Part shown: positions 18,048 through 26,584 of the stretch, piece after piece | Numbering within the stretch: position 1 is the stretch's first letter | Layout: each line of letters starts with the position of its first letter | Assembly: GCF_023502425.1 (NCBI RefSeq) | Contig: NZ_JAMFMA010000003.1 | Span: forward strand, 372,001-436,000 | From: Flagellimonas spongiicola | Lineage (GTDB): Bacteria > Bacteroidota > Bacteroidia > Flavobacteriales > Flavobacteriaceae | Reading direction: 5' to 3' | DNA length: 64,000 bases | Position numbers and translations under genes: made by a program | Notes under the pieces: generated by a model | Seen by the model: only the letters and a program-made list of their open reading frames with translations | Told to the model about the DNA's origin: nothing | Databases searched by the model: none

Positions 18048-18064
18048 ATGGATTAGATTCGGTG

Positions 18065-18346
18065 TTACTCTTCCACGGATACCCCTTTCCAGAATGCAAC
18101 TCTTCCTTTAATGGGTTTAGCTAATTCACTTACTTCAGGGTAGAACCATGCGGCATCCTTGTTTTCTTTGCCATCCACTTCCAAAGTATAATAGCTGGCT
18201 ACACCTTTCCACGGACATGTGGTATGGCTTTCGCTGGATTTAAAGAATTCCTTTTTAATACTTTCTGCGGGAAAGTAATGGTTGTTTTCAATAACTACCG
18301 TATCGTCACTTTCGGCGATTACAGTATTGTTCCAAATGGCTTTCAT
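18065..18346 (-). CDS. DUF427 family protein
   Basis: This is a 93-residue soluble protein with the DUF427 pattern: KAIWNNTVIAESDDTVVIEN, YFPAESIK, THTTCPWKGVASYY-like SHTTCPWKGVASYY, and AAWFYPEVSELAKPIKGRVAFW. The biochemical role of the family is not established. It lies three bases after egtD, so it is the third gene of the ergothioneine operon. Whether it takes part in ergothioneine metabolism is unknown. Confidence 0.88.
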   Translation of the reverse strand: MKAIWNNTVIAESDDTVVIENNHYFPAESIKKEFFKSSESHTTCPWKGVASYYTLEVDGKENKDAAWFYPEVSELAKPIKGRVAFWKGVSVEE

Positions 18347-18349
18347 CTG

Positions 18350-19318
18350 TTATTTTTTAAATACGTAATTCTTGTAATGCTGCTGTGCATCCGTAAATTG
18401 GGATACAATGCTTAAACCTGATTTATCGGCTAGCCATTCCACAACAGCGTCATCATATTTTTGGGAAATTTCCGTATGGATTGTTTCCCACTGATTAAGA
18501 CGTATTTCCAAGCCTAACCTTTCAATGGTTACGGAAACTGGCGCAGTGGCGACCAAAAAACTTTTGGCAGTACCTGTTTCAGGATCATAAACTTCCCAGT
18601 GGATAAACTTATCCAAATCAAAATTACCGTCTAGCTCTCGATTGATTCGCCGTAAAATATTTTTATTGAATGCAGCGGTAATCCCAGTTTGATCATTATA
18701 GGCATCCAGGATGGTTTGTGGGTGTTTTTTTTGGTCAAATCCCATAAAGACCAAATCACCTTCATTAATGGAATCTCTTAGATTATTGAGAAAATCAACC
18801 GCTTGCTCATGCAATAAGTTACCAATATTGGAACCCAAAAAGAGAATGATTTTCTTTCTGCCGTTGGCTTGATTTATATCACGAAGCGTTTCAAAGTAGG
18901 TTCCTTGAATGGGATTTACTTCTAAATTCGGGATTTCAGCCTTTAACGAGGCTTCTAATTGATCCAAGGCGTTTTGACTGATATCAATAGGTCGATAATC
19001 AAAAACGGTCTTGTTCTCGACCAAATGATTAAGCAGAATCTTGGTTTTTTTACCATCGCCAGCCCCTAATTCAAACAGACTGAATGGGACATTATCTGCT
19101 TGAAACAATGCTGAAATCTCAGATTTGTTGGCGCCCAGAATATTAAATTCACAATCGGTGAGATAATATTCAGGCATGGCCATGATGTCTTGGAACAGTT
19201 TATCTCCAATTTCATCATAAAAATACTTGGAGGATAAATGTTTTGGGTAAGCAGTCAATCCTTCAAACACCTCCTTTTCAAATTCGGAGGTGAAGTTTTT
19301 GGTTTTCTGATTTTGCAT
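18350..19318 (-). CDS. egtD: L-histidine N-alpha-methyltransferase EgtD
   Basis: EgtD trimethylates the alpha-amino group of histidine with three SAM to give hercynine, the first step to ergothioneine. The 322-residue length fits. FELGAGDGKKTKILL is the SAM-binding motif. LSSKYFYDEIGDKLFQDI near the start and LFLGSNIGNL in the middle are EgtD/DUF2260-type signatures. It follows egtB by 16 bases. The egtB-egtD pairing makes the assignment firm. Confidence 0.93.
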   Translation of the reverse strand: MQNQKTKNFTSEFEKEVFEGLTAYPKHLSSKYFYDEIGDKLFQDIMAMPEYYLTDCEFNILGANKSEISALFQADNVPFSLFELGAGDGKKTKILLNHLVENKTVFDYRPIDISQNALDQLEASLKAEIPNLEVNPIQGTYFETLRDINQANGRKKIILFLGSNIGNLLHEQAVDFLNNLRDSINEGDLVFMGFDQKKHPQTILDAYNDQTGITAAFNKNILRRINRELDGNFDLDKFIHWEVYDPETGTAKSFLVATAPVSVTIERLGLEIRLNQWETIHTEISQKYDDAVVEWLADKSGLSIVSQFTDAQQHYKNYVFKK

Positions 19319-19334
19319 AATTGCTTCGTCGGGA

Positions 19335-20495
19335 TTATTTAACTAACCTTAAACCGGTGAATTGCCAACGCAGTGGTGGTTGGAAAAAATTTCTATAGGT
19401 TGGCCTGGTATGGTTGTTTGGTGTGGCCACCGAACCTCCGCGTAATACCTTTTGATTGACCATAAATTTGCCATTGTATTCGCCTAGGGCACCGGGTGCT
19501 TTTTGGTAATTGGGATAAGGCAAATAAGCACTTTCCGTCCATTCCCAGCGTTTGCCCCATGGAAAATAACTTTGCGCCGCTTCCCATTCAAATTCTGTTG
19601 GTAGCCTACATCCTTTCCACTGCGCAAAAGCAAAGGACTCGTAATAGGAAATGTGTGTTAATGGTGAATTCCCATCCACCATTTTCAGTCCGGAAGATGT
19701 GTAATGCCACCATTCTCCATCGATTTTATGCCAATATAACGGAGAAACCACTTTATTTTGATTTACCCAATCCCATCCCTCTGCATGCCAAAGGTCAAAT
19801 TGACTGTAGCCACCAGCAATAATAAATTCCGTGAATTCACCATTGGTCACTAGCTTGTTTGATATTTCATAGGGATGTAAGTAAACCTTGTGCCTTCCCA
19901 ATTCATTATCATAGCAAAAATCCTCAGTGGCATGGCCAACTCCATAAATGCCTTCTTCCATATGAATCCATTCTTGTTGATGGGTTTCAATCGGATGGTC
20001 TAGAAAGGTTGCGGAGTATTCCGGTAGAAGAGGGTTGTTGCCAAGTATGTATTTGATATCGGTCAGCAGCAATTCCTGATGTTGCTTTTCATGATGAATC
20101 CCAATTTCCAATAAATCATGCAGTTCTTTGGCGGGATTAGTTTCAAAATATGTTTTGATATGATTGGTTACATATGCTCTGTATTCGTAAACCTTTTTCA
20201 CAGAAGGTCTGGAGAGATTACCGCGATCAGAACGAACAACACGTTTACCTACAGTTTCGTAATAGCTATTGAAAACGAATGAGAAATCAGCATCAAATTC
20301 CTGATAATTTGCGCAATGCGGTTTCAAGATAAATTCCTCAAAAAACCAAGTGGTGTGTCCCAAATGCCATTTAGGAGGACTTACATCTACAATTGGTTGA
20401 ACTACATAATCTTCAATTTCCAGCGGTTTGCACAAATCTTCCGAAGTCTGCCGGGTTTCCAAAAAGAAATCCAACAAGGAATCTGTTAGAATCAT
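19335..20495 (-). CDS. egtB: Ergothioneine sulfoxide synthase EgtB
   Basis: EgtB is a non-haem iron enzyme that joins a thiol to hercynine with O2 to form the sulfoxide. The DinB-like N-terminal domain carries the iron ligands His47 (WHLGHTTWF) and His135 and His139 (HHEKQHQE, an HX3HXE motif). The C-terminal half is an FGE-sulfatase/C-type-lectin-like domain ending RWQFTGLRLVK. The 386-residue size is shorter than mycobacterial EgtB. No egtA, egtC or egtE lies nearby. This hints at a version that uses cysteine directly, as reported for some non-actinobacterial EgtB enzymes; that is inference. Confidence 0.9.
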   Translation of the reverse strand: MILTDSLLDFFLETRQTSEDLCKPLEIEDYVVQPIVDVSPPKWHLGHTTWFFEEFILKPHCANYQEFDADFSFVFNSYYETVGKRVVRSDRGNLSRPSVKKVYEYRAYVTNHIKTYFETNPAKELHDLLEIGIHHEKQHQELLLTDIKYILGNNPLLPEYSATFLDHPIETHQQEWIHMEEGIYGVGHATEDFCYDNELGRHKVYLHPYEISNKLVTNGEFTEFIIAGGYSQFDLWHAEGWDWVNQNKVVSPLYWHKIDGEWWHYTSSGLKMVDGNSPLTHISYYESFAFAQWKGCRLPTEFEWEAAQSYFPWGKRWEWTESAYLPYPNYQKAPGALGEYNGKFMVNQKVLRGGSVATPNNHTRPTYRNFFQPPLRWQFTGLRLVK

Positions 20496-20530
20496 GAATG
20501 GGATTTTCTATTAAAGATAGGGAATATGCG

Positions 20531-22024
20531 TTAGTTTGCGGCATATACCGGAAGACTAAAACTAAAAGATGTTCCTTCGTTGGGTTTACTGAACACTTTG
20601 ATACTGCTATTGTGGATTTCCATAATTTTCTTGACTATGGCCAACCCTAAGCCAGCCCCTGCTTTTTCCTTCCCGTTTTTGGTCTGACGGTACCGTTCAA
20701 AAATCAAGGCTTGATTGTCCTTTTTAATACCCGGTCCGGAATCCTTGATTGTAACTTCCACATCATTTTCTCCAGACTCGATTTTCACTGTGACTTTACC
20801 ACCTTCAGGGGTAAACTTCAAGGCATTGTCCATTAAGTTTTGAATGGCCCGTTCCACCAGTGAAATATCAGCAAAGACAAGTGGGACGTTGTCTTCCATG
20901 GATAATTTAAGTTCAATGTTTTTTTGCTCAGCAATCAATGCATAGTTTCTTCGGATATCATTGGCCAACTCGCTGATCAAGAACGGTTCTTTTTCTGGTT
21001 GGATTTGGTTGGCTTCCAATTTAGAATATTCAAATAGCTGAGAAACCAGTTTAGATAATCGCTCACTACTTCTGCTAACTGTTTTAAGGTATTCTTTTCT
21101 TTCCTCTGGTGTTAATTGTTCATCCTTCATATGCAAGGTCTCAATATATCCTTGAATAACAGAAAGAGGTGTTCGTAGATCATGGGAAATGTTGGCGATG
21201 AGTTCTTGCCGTAGTTGTTCAACTGACTTGATTTTTTCAATATCGGAAAGAATGGTATCCGCCATGCTATTATACGTGCTGGCCACATTGGCTAGGTCTG
21301 TTTTTTCAGCATTCTCTATTCGGTACTCCAGGTCACCTTGTTGAAAGCGTTTTGCGGCATAGATGATTTTACGAAGACTTCGGGTCAAATACCAGATAAC
21401 CAAAACACCTAGTAGCGTGGCAAATATGAGGGTGAGTAAGGAACCCCGAAGACCTAATCGCATGAAATAACTATTAAATAGATCGCTGCGTGTCGCTAGA
21501 AAATCCTCGCCGGCCAAAATGATATAGACATATCCTTCGTGACCATCCTTATTGAATTCCGCTGCAGAAAAAATGGTCTGTTTACTTAAGTCTTTTGGAT
21601 CATCGCCCAATACGTAATTACTACCACTTTCATTGATGAATTGATGAATAGGTTCAAGATTAATTCTTTTTTCCTTGGTTTCCGGAGCATCATGGTCCAA
21701 AACCACTGAGTACTGCACTTTTCCCTGTTTGTCCAGTAAATACACTTCAATGGCCCTGTTTACAGCCATCATATCATGCATGATGTCCCCAAATAACGCT
21801 TTGTTCACGTTTCCAACAGAATCGAATGGCTGGGTATTTGCAAATTTTTCTTCAATAAGGTCGTGTGCCAAATTAGCATGCAGACGCTGGGTAGTTTCGT
21901 TAAAATACTTATTGGAGAGATAAATGGATGTAATGGTATATCCAATTCCAGCTAGCAAAAGAATCGCTAAAAACGACAGTGTAAGTTTTAGTATAAAGCG
22001 TAAGGAGAGTATACTGTTTTTCAT
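20531..22024 (-). CDS. Sensor histidine kinase (HAMP, HisKA, HATPase_c)
   Basis: This is a 497-residue membrane sensor. TM1 is about residues 10-33, followed by a periplasmic sensing region of about 155 residues, TM2 about 193-213 and a HAMP segment to about 265. The dimerisation/phosphotransfer helix has ISHDLRTP (His281). The ATPase domain has N box NLMDNALKFTP, G1 DSGPGI and G2 GAGLGLAIVKKI. It overlaps the response-regulator stop by four bases and is translationally coupled to it. The periplasmic domain suggests no specific ligand. Confidence 0.93.
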   Translation of the reverse strand: MKNSILSLRFILKLTLSFLAILLLAGIGYTITSIYLSNKYFNETTQRLHANLAHDLIEEKFANTQPFDSVGNVNKALFGDIMHDMMAVNRAIEVYLLDKQGKVQYSVVLDHDAPETKEKRINLEPIHQFINESGSNYVLGDDPKDLSKQTIFSAAEFNKDGHEGYVYIILAGEDFLATRSDLFNSYFMRLGLRGSLLTLIFATLLGVLVIWYLTRSLRKIIYAAKRFQQGDLEYRIENAEKTDLANVASTYNSMADTILSDIEKIKSVEQLRQELIANISHDLRTPLSVIQGYIETLHMKDEQLTPEERKEYLKTVSRSSERLSKLVSQLFEYSKLEANQIQPEKEPFLISELANDIRRNYALIAEQKNIELKLSMEDNVPLVFADISLVERAIQNLMDNALKFTPEGGKVTVKIESGENDVEVTIKDSGPGIKKDNQALIFERYRQTKNGKEKAGAGLGLAIVKKIMEIHNSSIKVFSKPNEGTSFSFSLPVYAAN

Positions 22025-22749
22025 GCTTGTCTCAGTTGGTTTTCCAGCAATTCCTCATTGAATTTATACCCTACACCCCAGGTGGTTAGGATGAATTTAG
22101 GATTGCTCATGTCGGGTTCAATTTTGGATCTTAATCTATTGATGTGGGAGTTCACGGTATGCTCATACCCTTTAAAATCATAGCCCCAGATCATATTGAG
22201 GAGTTTACTGCGATCATAACTTTTCCCCGGGTTTGAAGACAACAATACCAAAAGCTCAAACTCTTTTGGTGAAAGCTCTACTTTTTTGCCATCCAATAGC
22301 ACTTTGCGCATATCAATATCAATGGATAAAACGTCAAATTGCATCAGTTTGGGATTTTCTTCCTGTGCGGTCTCCACCACATCCATTTTCTGACGCCTAA
22401 AGATCGCTTTGACCCTAGCAATGAATTCTCGAACGCTAAAAGGTTTGGTAAGGTAATCATCTGCGCCTACTTCCAATCCAAGGACCTTGTCGATCTCTTC
22501 AGAACGTGCGGTAAGCATCATAATAGGTGTAGTGATATTTTTTGCCCGAACTTTTTGACAAATTTCAATGCCATCCATTTCTGGTAACATCACATCTAGA
22601 ATTATCAAATCCGGATTTTCATTGATTGCTTTTTCCAGACCGGTATCCCCTTGCGTTGCCGTAAGGACTTCACAGCCTAAATCCTTTAAATGGATTTCTA
22701 ACAAGCGAACGATTTCCAAATCGTCCTCAACAATCAACACTTTTTTCAT
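22021..22749 (-). CDS. OmpR/PhoB-family response regulator
   Basis: This is a 242-residue regulator with a receiver domain (VEDD near 8-10, phosphoacceptor Asp52 in LIILDVMLPEMDG, Lys in YLTKPF). A C-terminal winged helix-turn-helix (ELSPKEFELLVLLSSNPGK, then YEHTVNSHINRLRSKIE) is of the PhoB type. It partners the downstream kinase with a four-base overlap. It faces away from the six-repeat lipoprotein gene across a 225-base intergenic region. Control of that lipoprotein is possible but no operator is evident. Confidence 0.94.
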   Translation of the reverse strand: MKKVLIVEDDLEIVRLLEIHLKDLGCEVLTATQGDTGLEKAINENPDLIILDVMLPEMDGIEICQKVRAKNITTPIMMLTARSEEIDKVLGLEVGADDYLTKPFSVREFIARVKAIFRRQKMDVVETAQEENPKLMQFDVLSIDIDMRKVLLDGKKVELSPKEFELLVLLSSNPGKSYDRSKLLNMIWGYDFKGYEHTVNSHINRLRSKIEPDMSNPKFILTTWGVGYKFNEELLENQLRQA

Positions 22750-22974
22750 ATTCGGCTAATTAAATAGTAAAGTATCACGGAAAGTTCACCAAATGCTAAA
22801 AACTTGATGCATAATCCCTTACTAAAAGTCCGATTTTACGTGATTTCTTTACAAAATTTTCAATATATTATCGTAAAACACTGAAATACAGCAATTAAAC
22901 TTTCTTTAATCTTCTGTGATACTTCTGCAATGATTGTAAACGTGCTTTGTGTTGCAATTAAAAAAACACAGAAA

Positions 22975-25053
22975 ATGAGCAACTTAAAAAAATTATGGAT
23001 TCTAGTGGGAATTGTCGTTTTAGCTGCAGGTTGTAGCAACGAAAATGACGATGAACCCATTGTGCTGGAAGCAGGGACGCTTTCAGGCGGACCTTTTAAC
23101 ATCACGGTTGATGGAACACCGGATATGATTTCCGGGGTTGCATTGGATGCCTCAAATTTGGCTGGTAGCAACACCACTTACGTAATTACAGATGATTCAC
23201 GGAACATTCTAGGCTTACCACCAACCTTGGAAGCATTGGAAGGCGTTGATTTTGACGCAGCAGGTGTAGGTGTTTGCTTTGTTTATCATTTGGTTTACGA
23301 AGAAGGATTAAGCGGATTGGAAGCAGGGATGAATTTGGATGATCTCAATGGGGATTTTGACTTGTCCAATGCTTTGACCGTTACCAGGACAGCTTTGAAT
23401 GCTGGGGAGTTATCTGGTGGACCTTATACATTCGTAGTAGACGGAACGCCTGATATGGTCAGTGAAATTTCATTGGATGATACCAATCTTAATGGTACCA
23501 ATCAAACTTTTGTAATTACAGATGATCAAAGCAATATTTTGGGATTACCTCCAACCATAGAAGCACTGGAAGGTGTAAACTTTGATGGTGCCGGTGTTGG
23601 AGTTTGCTTTATTTGGCATATTACTTATGAAGATGGTTTAACCGGTTTGGAAGCGGGTAACAATGTTGCGGATTTAAGCGGTAACTACGCTTTGTCAAAT
23701 TCCATTATGGTTACCAGAAATGGATTGAATGCTGGAAGTATTTCCGGAGGTCCATTTACATTTACTGTGGATGGGACACCTGACATGGTCAGTGGAATTA
23801 CCTTGGATGATACTGAGCTAACAGGTTCTATGCAAGGTTGGGTTATTACCGATGATGAGAACAATATTTTAGGCTTGCCACCAACTTTGGAAGCTGTTGA
23901 AGGTGTGGATTTTGACGGTGCGGGAGCAGGAGTATGTTTCATTTGGCACATCACTTATGAGGAGGGTTTAACTGGTTTGGAAGCGGGTAACAATGTTTCT
24001 GATTTGGAAGGACCTTACGGTTTGTCAAACTCCATCATGGTGACTAGGAATGCTTTGAATGCTGGTTCTTTGGCTGGTGGACCATTCAACTTTATTGTAG
24101 ATGGTGTGGCAGATATGGTTAGTGGAATTACCTTGGACGATTCAGAATTGAATGGATCCATGCAAGGTTGGGTCATTACGGATGATTCAAACAATATCTT
24201 GGGCTTGCCACCAACATTGGATGCAGTAGAAGGTGTAGATTTTGATGCTGCTGGAGTTGGGGTTTGCTTGATTTGGCATATCACTTATGAAGAAGGTTTG
24301 ACCGGCTTGGAAGCAGGAATGAATGTCTCTGATCTGCAAGGTTATTATGCCCTTTCCAACGAATTGACTGTATATAGAGATGCGTTGGATGCTGGGAGTA
24401 TCAATGGGGGTCCGTTTGATTTTACTGTCGATGGAAACCCAGATATGGTCAGTGGAATTTCACTGGATGATACCAATTTGAACGGAACTAACCAAGGTTG
24501 GGTAATTACAGACGATCAAAACAATATATTAGGTCTTCCACCTACTTTGGAAGCTGTAGAAGGTGTCAATTTTGATGCTGCTGGCGCAGGTGTATGTTTA
24601 ATCTGGCATATCACATATCAGGATGGTTTAACTGGTTTGGAAGCCGGGAACAATGTATCTGATTTAAACGGTGCCTACGCACTTTCAAACTCTTTGACCG
24701 TAACCAGAAATGCCCTGAATGCGGGAAGTCTAGCTGGAGGTCCATTTGTGTTCAAAGTGGATGGCACTCCTGATATGGTAAGTGGTATAACCCTTGACGA
24801 TTCCGAGCTCAATGGTTCTATGCAAGGTTGGGTAATTACTGATGATTCAAACAATATCTTAGGCTTACCTCCAACATTGGATGCTGTAGAAGGTGTTGAC
24901 TTTGATGCCGCAGGTGTTGGTGTCTGCTTTATCTGGCATATTACGTATGAAGCTGGTCTTTCAGGACTGGAAGCAGGAATGAACGTGGCGGACCTGGATG
25001 GTTATTACGCGCTATCCAATTCCATAGAAGTTACACGGGAATTGCCCCATTAA
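22975..25053 (+). CDS. Lipoprotein with six 110-residue tandem repeats
   Basis: I start it at ATG 22975 (MSNLKKLW) because this places a normal lipoprotein signal (LVVLAAGC-like IVVLAAGC) at the N-terminus; the ATG at 22930 would add 15 residues before it. After CSNENDDEP the protein is entirely six repeats of 110 residues plus a two-residue tail. Each repeat has xAGxxxGGPFxFxVDGTPDM, VITDDxxNILGLPPT, EGVxFDxAGxGVC and GLEAGxNVxDLxGxYxLSN. Each carries one Cys and a following (W/Y)H. I recall similar modules in large secreted flavobacterial proteins but can name no family. No enzyme motif is seen. A surface-exposed structural, adhesive or binding role is inferred. Confidence 0.85.
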   Translation: MSNLKKLWILVGIVVLAAGCSNENDDEPIVLEAGTLSGGPFNITVDGTPDMISGVALDASNLAGSNTTYVITDDSRNILGLPPTLEALEGVDFDAAGVGVCFVYHLVYEEGLSGLEAGMNLDDLNGDFDLSNALTVTRTALNAGELSGGPYTFVVDGTPDMVSEISLDDTNLNGTNQTFVITDDQSNILGLPPTIEALEGVNFDGAGVGVCFIWHITYEDGLTGLEAGNNVADLSGNYALSNSIMVTRNGLNAGSISGGPFTFTVDGTPDMVSGITLDDTELTGSMQGWVITDDENNILGLPPTLEAVEGVDFDGAGAGVCFIWHITYEEGLTGLEAGNNVSDLEGPYGLSNSIMVTRNALNAGSLAGGPFNFIVDGVADMVSGITLDDSELNGSMQGWVITDDSNNILGLPPTLDAVEGVDFDAAGVGVCLIWHITYEEGLTGLEAGMNVSDLQGYYALSNELTVYRDALDAGSINGGPFDFTVDGNPDMVSGISLDDTNLNGTNQGWVITDDQNNILGLPPTLEAVEGVNFDAAGAGVCLIWHITYQDGLTGLEAGNNVSDLNGAYALSNSLTVTRNALNAGSLAGGPFVFKVDGTPDMVSGITLDDSELNGSMQGWVITDDSNNILGLPPTLDAVEGVDFDAAGVGVCFIWHITYEAGLSGLEAGMNVADLDGYYALSNSIEVTRELPH
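23065..25044 (+). repeat. Six tandem 330-bp coding repeats
   Basis: Units start at 23065, 23395, 23725, 24055, 24385 and 24715, each exactly 330 bases and in frame. Units 4 and 6 agree at about 95 of 110 residues by my alignment. Within long identical protein stretches their codons often differ at third positions. The last unit differs most at its C-terminal edge. Unit boundaries are set at the xNAG motif. Confidence 0.92.
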
Positions 25054-25105
25054 GCAAACATGAAAAAGAGAATGTTCTAAAGTTAGAGTTAATTGTTTGC
25101 AAAGT

Positions 25106-25138
25106 GCACCCAGGCATTAGTCTGGGTGCTTCTTTTTT
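25106..25138 (+). terminator. Rho-independent terminator after the six-repeat lipoprotein gene
   Basis: GCACCCAG and CTGGGTGC form an eight-pair stem with an eight-base loop, followed by TTCTTTTTT. It lies 53 bases after the stop of the repeat lipoprotein. Confidence 0.85.
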
Positions 25139-25167
25139 ATGAGATAGGAGATTAGCCTTGAAATGGT

Positions 25168-26526
25168 CTAAACCTCGTATTCTTCCGCTTCAATTTTTAT
25201 TCGATTACCACCAGCATTGATAGCTTCATGGATTTTGTAGATACATACCTCAGATTTGTAAGAGGTAATAGCGTCATAATTCAAGGACTCCTCTTCCCGG
25301 ACAGATTCAATGAAATTGAACAAGTGGGCCGTATGACTGGCTAAATTGTACACCTTGTCCATATCCTTCATTTCATTGATGTCATAGCTGATTTGAGGTG
25401 CGGTTTCTTTAATCCCGGAATCCCCTGATTCCTTTTCCTTGTATTTCTGCATATCCGCTAGGTTGCTAATGTAACCTGCATCAATATATTGTTGCCATTT
25501 GTTGGCCTCAACACGTGATTCACGATATATTTTATTGTCTTTTCCTTGTGAAATGATAAATGCGCCATCATCCCCGATAAATCGCTCATAAACACCAATA
25601 GCCCTAGAGTTAGAGATGTTTTCATAAATACCGATGGCAGGTCCTTTTGGGGTATCGTATTCCAAGATTGTGGCCATGGTATCCGCTTGTTCAAAATTGA
25701 AGTACGAATTGTTGCCTGCGGCATAAACGGTGTGCGGATAAGCGCCAAAATACCAATTGAAAATATCAATCTGATGTGACCCTAAATCGGAAACTACACC
25801 ACCGCCTAATTTCTTATAATTACGCCAGTTGTAAACCTGATCCACAGTGTCAAAACCGTACTGCTTTAATTTGCCAAGATCAAGATTGTCTTTTTTGTTG
25901 GGTTGTTGTGTCCAAATACGGGATCTGTTCCATTGGCCAATAGCGTGGGTAAGCCTACCGAACATTTGTTCTTTTTCCAATAAGATCTGATGGGTAAAAC
26001 GATAGCGGTCATCACTTCGACGTTGCCGCCCAATTTGGAGTAATTTGCCTGATTTTTTCATGGCCTCAGCCATTTTACGGGCATCTTCAATATTGTTGGA
26101 CATTGCTTTTTCGCAATACACATGGATTCCGGCTTCCAGTGCGTCTACTGCATGCTTCATATGCCAGAAATCTGGAGTTGTCAAGACTACAGCATCCAAT
26201 TTTTCCTTTTCCAACATCTCATAGAAATTCTCATAGGCCTTCACCTTTGTCCCATACTGACTGTTGAACTGGTTTTTTGCATTCTCCCTTCGGCTTTCCA
26301 CAATATCACAGACAGCTACCAAATTGGCACTTGGAATTTTTGGGATGTTTCTGAATATAACGCCCCCTCCTCGGCCACCGCAGCCAACAACACCTACATT
26401 AACTTTGTCGCCAACTTTTAGCGGGTTAGCGGTAATGCTGAATGGGTTGGCCAGCATCAATCCTGTTCCGAATAGTGTAGACGTTTTGATAAAGTTTCTT
26501 CTGTCCGTATGATTTGAAGTACTCAT
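25168..26526 (-). CDS. Gfo/Idh/MocA-family oxidoreductase with Tat signal
   Basis: This is a 452-residue NAD(P)-dependent oxidoreductase. The start has a twin-arginine motif, DRRNFIKTS, and a hydrophobic stretch, so export in folded form is likely. The Rossmann motif is VGVVGCGGRGGG. AVVLTTPDFWHMKHAVDALEAG-type and HVYCEKAMS segments match Gfo/Idh/MocA proteins, with Lys in CEKAM as the usual catalytic residue. DLGSHQIDIFNWYFG fits the substrate domain. Bacteroidota carry many exported members of this family acting on sugars. The substrate is not evident and there are no glycan-utilisation genes beside it. Confidence 0.87.
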   Translation of the reverse strand: MSTSNHTDRRNFIKTSTLFGTGLMLANPFSITANPLKVGDKVNVGVVGCGGRGGGVIFRNIPKIPSANLVAVCDIVESRRENAKNQFNSQYGTKVKAYENFYEMLEKEKLDAVVLTTPDFWHMKHAVDALEAGIHVYCEKAMSNNIEDARKMAEAMKKSGKLLQIGRQRRSDDRYRFTHQILLEKEQMFGRLTHAIGQWNRSRIWTQQPNKKDNLDLGKLKQYGFDTVDQVYNWRNYKKLGGGVVSDLGSHQIDIFNWYFGAYPHTVYAAGNNSYFNFEQADTMATILEYDTPKGPAIGIYENISNSRAIGVYERFIGDDGAFIISQGKDNKIYRESRVEANKWQQYIDAGYISNLADMQKYKEKESGDSGIKETAPQISYDINEMKDMDKVYNLASHTAHLFNFIESVREEESLNYDAITSYKSEVCIYKIHEAINAGGNRIKIEAEEYEV

Positions 26527-26584
26527 TGAAAATCTTAATTGTTTAGTTCAGTAAATGTGGCTAGTCGTTCAAATGTAAGCTATT

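Noticed and set aside
22930..22974. Upstream start for the six-repeat lipoprotein
   Set aside because: It adds 15 residues before a clean lipoprotein signal peptide; the later ATG at 22975 fits better.
23685..24284. Long antisense frames (89 codons each) opposite the six-repeat lipoprotein gene
   Set aside because: They repeat with the same 330-base period as the sense gene and reflect its codon pattern; they have no independent starts or family features.
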